A stretch of 64,000 nt of DNA, from NCBI RefSeq assembly GCF_900324465.2, contig NC_046627.1, positions 21,539,413-21,603,412 of the forward strand. The letters are read 5' to 3'. Positions 58,870 to 64,000 of the stretch are shown piece by piece. Position numbers and translations under genes: made by a program. Position 1 is the stretch's first letter. Every line of letters begins with the position of its first letter. The DNA is from Anabas testudineus (Eukaryota > Chordata > Actinopteri > Anabantiformes > Anabantidae). Under the pieces are notes generated by a model. It had not been told where the DNA came from. It searched no databases and worked only from the letters and a program-made list of their open reading frames with translations.

Positions 58870-61800
58870 GAGACAGAAAGATTGAGTGTGTGTGTGGTGG
58901 AACTTTAAAGTTGTTTTTTGGAGGCCAAAAGACCAAATGTCTACTCTTGCATTATCTAGCAAATGCACTTAGCTTTGGCTCCACCATGACCTGCGTAGCT
59001 TCTTCTGTTGTTCAAACTTGTCCAGTGATAGAGAGCTAAGAAATGTGTTGGTGAGTCAATATTCTCTCTCTCTTCAGTGCTGTGTAATACGGTTAATGAC
59101 ATTCAAATGTTATTGTTGTTCTCAGACCAGAAAGCCTTATTGTGAGCAAATTTATACTATGTTTCTTCTCTTGTGGGTTTTCCCCCTCCGCATCCTGCTT
59201 GGTGCAATACCCTCAAACACATTTTAGTTTCCAGTGTTTGAGATGATTTATGTACTGTATGTACTTTTTGCAGTAAACTCAACTGAATGGCATTTTCTAC
59301 AGGATGTCACATGCAGTATTTTGTTATAAGTTGTTAGTAGTATGTATAAGGTTTTTTAAAACTACTTTTTCTTGGTAGTTTTTGTCAACCAAACAAAATT
59401 TCTCCCCTGTGTAGATTCGCTGTAGTTCATCTTCTGTCAGTGTGAAGTAACTGGTAGCTTCCACAACACTGGTCACTGACTGACTTGAAGATGGTCAGTC
59501 CTTTCATCAGATATCGTCAGTTTCAATCCAAATATATATTAAACACGGGTTAAGAATGATCAACTGAGCTAAATGGTTTAAAATGTTTAATCACTTTTCC
59601 TGAATGACAGAAATGTTACGCTGGGCGTATCAACAGATGAAAAACTTCTTGACATGAGCATAATGTCGACAATGTAGCTTGAAAAATAAATATAACAGCA
59701 TTTTTTTGTATGAGAACATTTTAGCATGGTTTTTTCCAGGAAGTGGTTACTGCTGACATTTTACAGCAAGAAGTTCCTGGGTTTTATGTTTCTGTGTTTT
59801 CCCCACATCTATGAAGCGTTGGTAGCACCGGTTTTATCCCACAGTCCATATGTAGCATGTTAGGTAGTGACAGACACTCTCTTTATACATACAACCTGCA
59901 ACCTGCCCTGTTTGTACCCTGCCTGGCTCGCATACTGGATGAATAGGCTTAATATTAATCTGTCATGACTGTTGATCTGTTTATGACATGTAAACACGTG
60001 TGTGTGTGTTACTGTTTAAGGGACATATTCGTTTATTTCCCTAAGCTATGAATAAGCTCTTACCCAAGGTACAGGAATCATAAAGATGCACTAGACTGAG
60101 ACTGTTTTCCATCATTTACACTTGGCCTGTCGGTCCTGTTCTGAGATTGTTATTATCTCTAGTTCCCTATAGGCAAAGTAACAAGTCCTCCAACCTAAAT
60201 GGCTGCAAGGTAGGCAAGTTTAAGCACCACTTTCCAAATTCATGAGCAGTTTTAGGTGCTTCAAGGCTACTAAAAATTCACATTTTAAAAATTAGATGCT
60301 TTTAAAATACAAATCACCTACAACAAAAAGACAAGAAATAATTACTATTCATGGAAAGTGAAGAAACCAGTCTTTGTGTTTGGTTTGAGGCAGTTTTTAT
60401 GCTAATTTTAATCTTACAGCATGCAACAGTTTATCGAAGGCTGTTTCCTTGTTTCAACATGACAATTACTTATGTGGATAAAAAAAGAAATGGTTAAATA
60501 AATGGTTTTTTCAGTGTGTTATGGGAGAATTCGACTGGCTTCAGTGTCCTGCACAGGTCGCTGACCTCAACCCCACGTTTCTTTGGGGGGAACTGATCCT
60601 TCAAGTTGGCACGGCAAAAAACTGAATTCCTTACTCAACATTTAGAGATGTTGACACGCGGCCAGGGGCAGAGGCAGGCCAGGTAATGGAGACACACCTT
60701 CCCCTTTCTCCACGCTGCGTGTTGCAGCAAGCATGACAAATCCCTGGCGAGAGAACGAGAGTGAGACGGAACGAGAGAGAAAGTGGGTGGGGGGAAAATG
60801 TGAGGAGAAGAGACAGGTAAAAGAGGAGAAGGAAAATAAAACATCTGTTATATCTGGAGACTTATTTGCCTGCTCTGGCTGTCATCTTTCTTCTTGAAGT
60901 TACAGTCCATGTTTTGGTGAGTCTGGCTTATTTTCCATTCTTTCACTCATGAGTGTAGATTGGTTTCTGTCAGTAGCAACACTGTTAAACTGCCAACAAG
61001 TCACTGCAGCCAGTCGGAGATACTGTGTTACTGTTGAAGGAGAAGCTATGTATTTGTTCTCATTCTGCAGTTAGTTACTGTCTATTATTATGAATAGTAA
61101 CAAAGTGGTCGATGAGTCTTGCAACATTATTGCCATTCTTATCAGGCGAATGGGATAAGAGCAGCTGTGATTTATTCAGTTATCAACGTCTCTGTGATGT
61201 ATAGTTTTTTTTTATGCATGGTTGTCTCTGTAGACAGAACAGGCGTGTTTTCATAAGTATGTTCGTGAGTCACACAGTGGACACACCTTTTGAATCAGTC
61301 AGCTTTTACAATTTGTGATGTGGTCACTTATTTAACAGGAAGCTCTATTTGTACAAATGATAAAGAATAAAAAAAAAAAGGAGAAAGAGAGTCTGATTTG
61401 TGAGAAAAAGGGTGTAAAACACTGCCAGTCACATGCAGAGCAAAAACAGAAAAGACTGTATGTGATGACAACAAACTGGTTTGTATTAGGTATCTAGTGG
61501 ATGATTGTTGGGCACATTGTGACACCATTTCACCAGTCACTTTGATGCCACTGTTGATGTGGTTTGTCTTTCTGCAAACACTAGCCAAGTGATTACACTT
61601 CTCTGCATCTTTCTTCTTCTGAAACCACAACAAAACCGTTTTCTACAATTCATATTTCATTTGAAAACATGTGCATCTGCTGTACCCTCAAAAAAAAACA
61701 ACCAAACAAAACTAGGTCATAGGAAACAGAGAAAAAACAAACAAACTAGTAGTTTCAGTCTAATAAATGTAAGAGCACATGTTCTCACATTGCTCACATA

Positions 61801-63170
61801 GTTTGCTTTTTGAGTTTCCAGGGTTATTACAACACAATAATTTGAGTATCTGATTACAGTTTTAGTTTATCTTTGCTGGTTAACATTTAAGATTTCAAAT
61901 GTGATCAGTAAATACACATAAATTACCTCACCTGAGTGTTCACTGTCATTCACAACTTTAAAATATGTCAGAAAGTTTTACTGTGCAGTGAAAAAAAAAA
62001 AAGAAACTCAAAGAGAAATTTAATTTGCACCTAAATCAATGAGAAATCAACTTACCTTAATGCTTTTCATTAAACATCACCATTATCTCAATCTGAAGCC
62101 CAAAAACACGTGGTACACATTACATGTTTAGTTTCCTATTTCAAAGTACAGCACTATGTTCCACCACCACACGTTTGTACTTTCAAAACACAACCAAGGA
62201 AGGTAATCCGTGTACCTGCGTGATGCGCTTTCGCTTGTCACAACTATTGCACACTGATTTATCTAGTAATAGCCTAATCCACGATTACATCCCAACCTGT
62301 TAAGAAATAGCAGACAGGTTTGGTTAGCACATGAGGGTGTGGGTATTTGATTCCAACGGTATTAACACTGAAAAGTTGATTGTCAGCAGTTGCCAGGGTG
62401 TGCTATTATACCAATATTGAAGATATGTCAAACAAGCTATGACATGTCACTTTTTAAAACCATTTCCAACAACATGAAATAGTTACAATATCTACTTGAG
62501 CTTTTCTCGTCTGTTGGATGAGCTGCATTTCTTGCAGTTGACAGTCTGGACTGACTCGTGCCTTCCTTGGGGACAGTTTTCAGCTGTGAATCGATGCGTG
62601 TTGGAGGTTTTGTATCTACAGTGCTGTGGCAAAGAGGAAAAGATATCAAAGTTTTACACACAGACAGCACTTGGGAAAACACCTTTGCTCTAACATCATG
62701 TGAAAGCTGAACAGATAAGAGTGCTGCGGAGAGGCTGTTGGTCTCCGCTCATGTCTGGTCTCGTCGTTTGAGAACACCCGTTACAACCTGTTGCACTTGC
62801 GCCACACTCCCACTCTTTCCTGCAGAAGTACATACCTGGATTATCAAACTGGAGCCCGTGCCAGATAAAACATGGAGCAGGATTTAGAGCTGAGATAGCT
62901 TCGGTGAGAAAATCTGATAAGGTGTTTATTTTTCTTTTTTAATATTTATTTTGGAGACACTTCGTAATTCAGAGAGTTGGTCTGAAAGCCTGCATCTTCT
63001 GTGTATCTTACCCAGCTCGTGAATCACAGTCTTTGAGGTTTGCTTTGTTAGATTTCTTTGTGTGCTCTCTAATCTTGCCGTGTTTGCTGTATTTTCTTTC
63101 TCTCAAAAAGTAAAACGTGCTGATTCAAAACGTTCGATGAAATTTACTCACCTATGTTTTTCTCTTGACA
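58870..63170. other. Intergenic plus probable 5' exons of the GPCR gene
   Basis: Mostly unrecognised DNA. Donor-like sites after TCCATGTTTTG (60916) and AGATAGCTTCG (about 62902) could end untranslated exons of the receptor gene at 63181, whose acceptor CTTGACAG is at 63163-63170. A purine-rich stretch lies at 60750-60840. No coding gene is called. Confidence 0.35.
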
Positions 63171-63180
63171 GACAACAAAA

Positions 63181-63918
63181 ATGGCCCAATGTGACAGTGT
63201 TCTTTTCCTAAACAACACCACATCCTTCACTGCAGGAAATGAGACCATTGTGGCAAACCCCGTTGCCACCAGTGTGGGGGCTCTCATCCTGAGCCTCGTT
63301 TTTCTTTTGGGCTTCCCTGGAAACATCTTTGTCATCTGGAGCATCCTGGCCCACGCCCGAAAGCAGTCGGTCACCACCCTCCTCATCCTCAACCTGGCTA
63401 TAGCTGATGGCTCTCTGATGGCTCTCACTCCATTCTTCATCATCTACCTGGTTATGAAGACGTGGGTGTTTGGGAATGTGATGTGTAAGATCCTCTTCTA
63501 CCTGTGCCTGGCCAACATGTATGCCTCCATCCAGCTCATCATGCTCATGAGCCTCTATAGACTTGTGGCAGTGCTGTGGCCACAGCGCGTAAGTGTCATC
63601 ACCAGCCACAGGACTATAATGCGAGGGCTGGCCTTGGTGTGGTTGCTGGTGATGGTCATCTCACTTCCTGCGCTTATCTTCAGAAACGTGAAGAATGGCG
63701 TATGTGATTCGTATCATGACTACGACAGCGAAGTGAGTGAGACGGAAAGCACATATCTTCACACTCTCAAATCACTCACTGTCCTGCTGCACAATCCTCT
63801 CAAATTTGTTGTCTGGGTAATCGGAAACTTTAAAGAGAGCTGTTTAATTCTGCTACTTGATATGAAATCAGTTCTGTGCACTGGAGACAGTGAGACATCA
63901 TTGTTCGTTACCACATAA
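63181..63918 (+). CDS. Leukotriene B4 receptor-like GPCR, 3' end unresolved
   Basis: The coding exon starts at ATG 63181, just after acceptor CTTGACAG. Two N-glycosylation sites (NTT, NET) precede four clear membrane helices: TM1 about 31-55 with GFPGN, TM2 about 64-90 with NLAIAD, TM3 about 102-125, TM4 about 147-168. The pair C102/C175 would form the usual disulfide. The N-terminal half resembles LTB4R (VWSIL, SVTTLLILNLA, NMYAS). The DRY position reads YRL (126-128), so the Asp is replaced. From residue 185 the frame no longer looks like TM5, and GAA-GTGAGT at 63730-63738 is a good donor. The real exon may thus end at residue 184 in phase 0 and continue outside the window. The frame to 63918 would then be intron. 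Confidence 0.7.
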   Translation: MAQCDSVLFLNNTTSFTAGNETIVANPVATSVGALILSLVFLLGFPGNIFVIWSILAHARKQSVTTLLILNLAIADGSLMALTPFFIIYLVMKTWVFGNVMCKILFYLCLANMYASIQLIMLMSLYRLVAVLWPQRVSVITSHRTIMRGLALVWLLVMVISLPALIFRNVKNGVCDSYHDYDSEVSETESTYLHTLKSLTVLLHNPLKFVVWVIGNFKESCLILLLDMKSVLCTGDSETSLFVTT

Positions 63919-64000
63919 GACTGCTTAGAAAAAGAGAAAAGTTCAAAACAGATTTGACTACAGGACCTCTGAGTCAGCGTTGGTCAGTAATGCAGTAACG

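Noticed and set aside
1-64000. CRISPR arrays, operons, ribosome binding sites and phage genes
   Set aside because: The window is vertebrate nuclear DNA with spliced genes; none of these features is present.

Overview
This is animal nuclear DNA, almost certainly from a teleost fish. Genes are split by GT-AG introns, and the intergenic DNA carries L2-type LINE tails, a tRNA-derived SINE with an L2 tail, MITEs and a long (CA)n tract. The coding content is an immune-type multigene cluster. Every gene I can support is on the + strand.

Layout. Positions 1-31000 hold a tandem array of GIMAP (AIG1-family, GTPase of immunity-associated protein) genes. Seven have a substantially open GTPase exon (main exons 2520-4219, 7036-8618, 17251-18236, 20607-21886, 24596-25512, 27056-27915, 29892-30934). 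One more (10420-12709) is a pseudogene that runs into a LINE. Between them lie decayed exons, a solitary GTPase fragment and a near-identical ~960 bp segmental duplication. Positions 31795-34847 and 56089-58863 hold two paralogous TRIM genes (RING, two B-boxes, coiled coil, PRY-SPRY) with matching exon plans. Between the TRIM genes are three tandem genes (38462-42315, 43172-47752, 49424-54251) that begin with exons like the N-terminus of PARP14 and end with a complete GIMAP GTPase exon. The right edge (63181 onward) starts a leukotriene-B4-receptor-like GPCR whose end is not resolved here.

The most unusual feature is the PARP14-GIMAP trio. In each gene the PARP14-like part ends at a phase-1 splice donor, and the GIMAP exon begins at a phase-1 acceptor exactly where an ordinary GIMAP accepts its tiny leader exon. 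I see no private leader exon for these GIMAP parts, and the summed exon lengths are multiples of three (828, 1122 and 709 aa). The domain sets differ: RRM plus KH-like region plus GTPase; RRM plus KH-like region plus macrodomain 1 plus GTPase; RRM plus macrodomain 2 plus GTPase. None has a WWE or ADP-ribosyltransferase domain. By inference they would bind or erase ADP-ribose and act through a GIMAP GTPase, rather than write ADP-ribose.

As a whole the window looks like a locus of interferon-type effector genes (GIMAP GTPases, TRIM E3 ligases, PARP14-like proteins) shaped by tandem duplication, gene conversion and exon shuffling. A consensus ISRE lies about 80 bp before the first fusion gene, and both TRIM genes carry the same IRF-like element about 47 bp before their start codons. 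Exon boundaries were read by eye from splice signals and frame; no transcript data were available.
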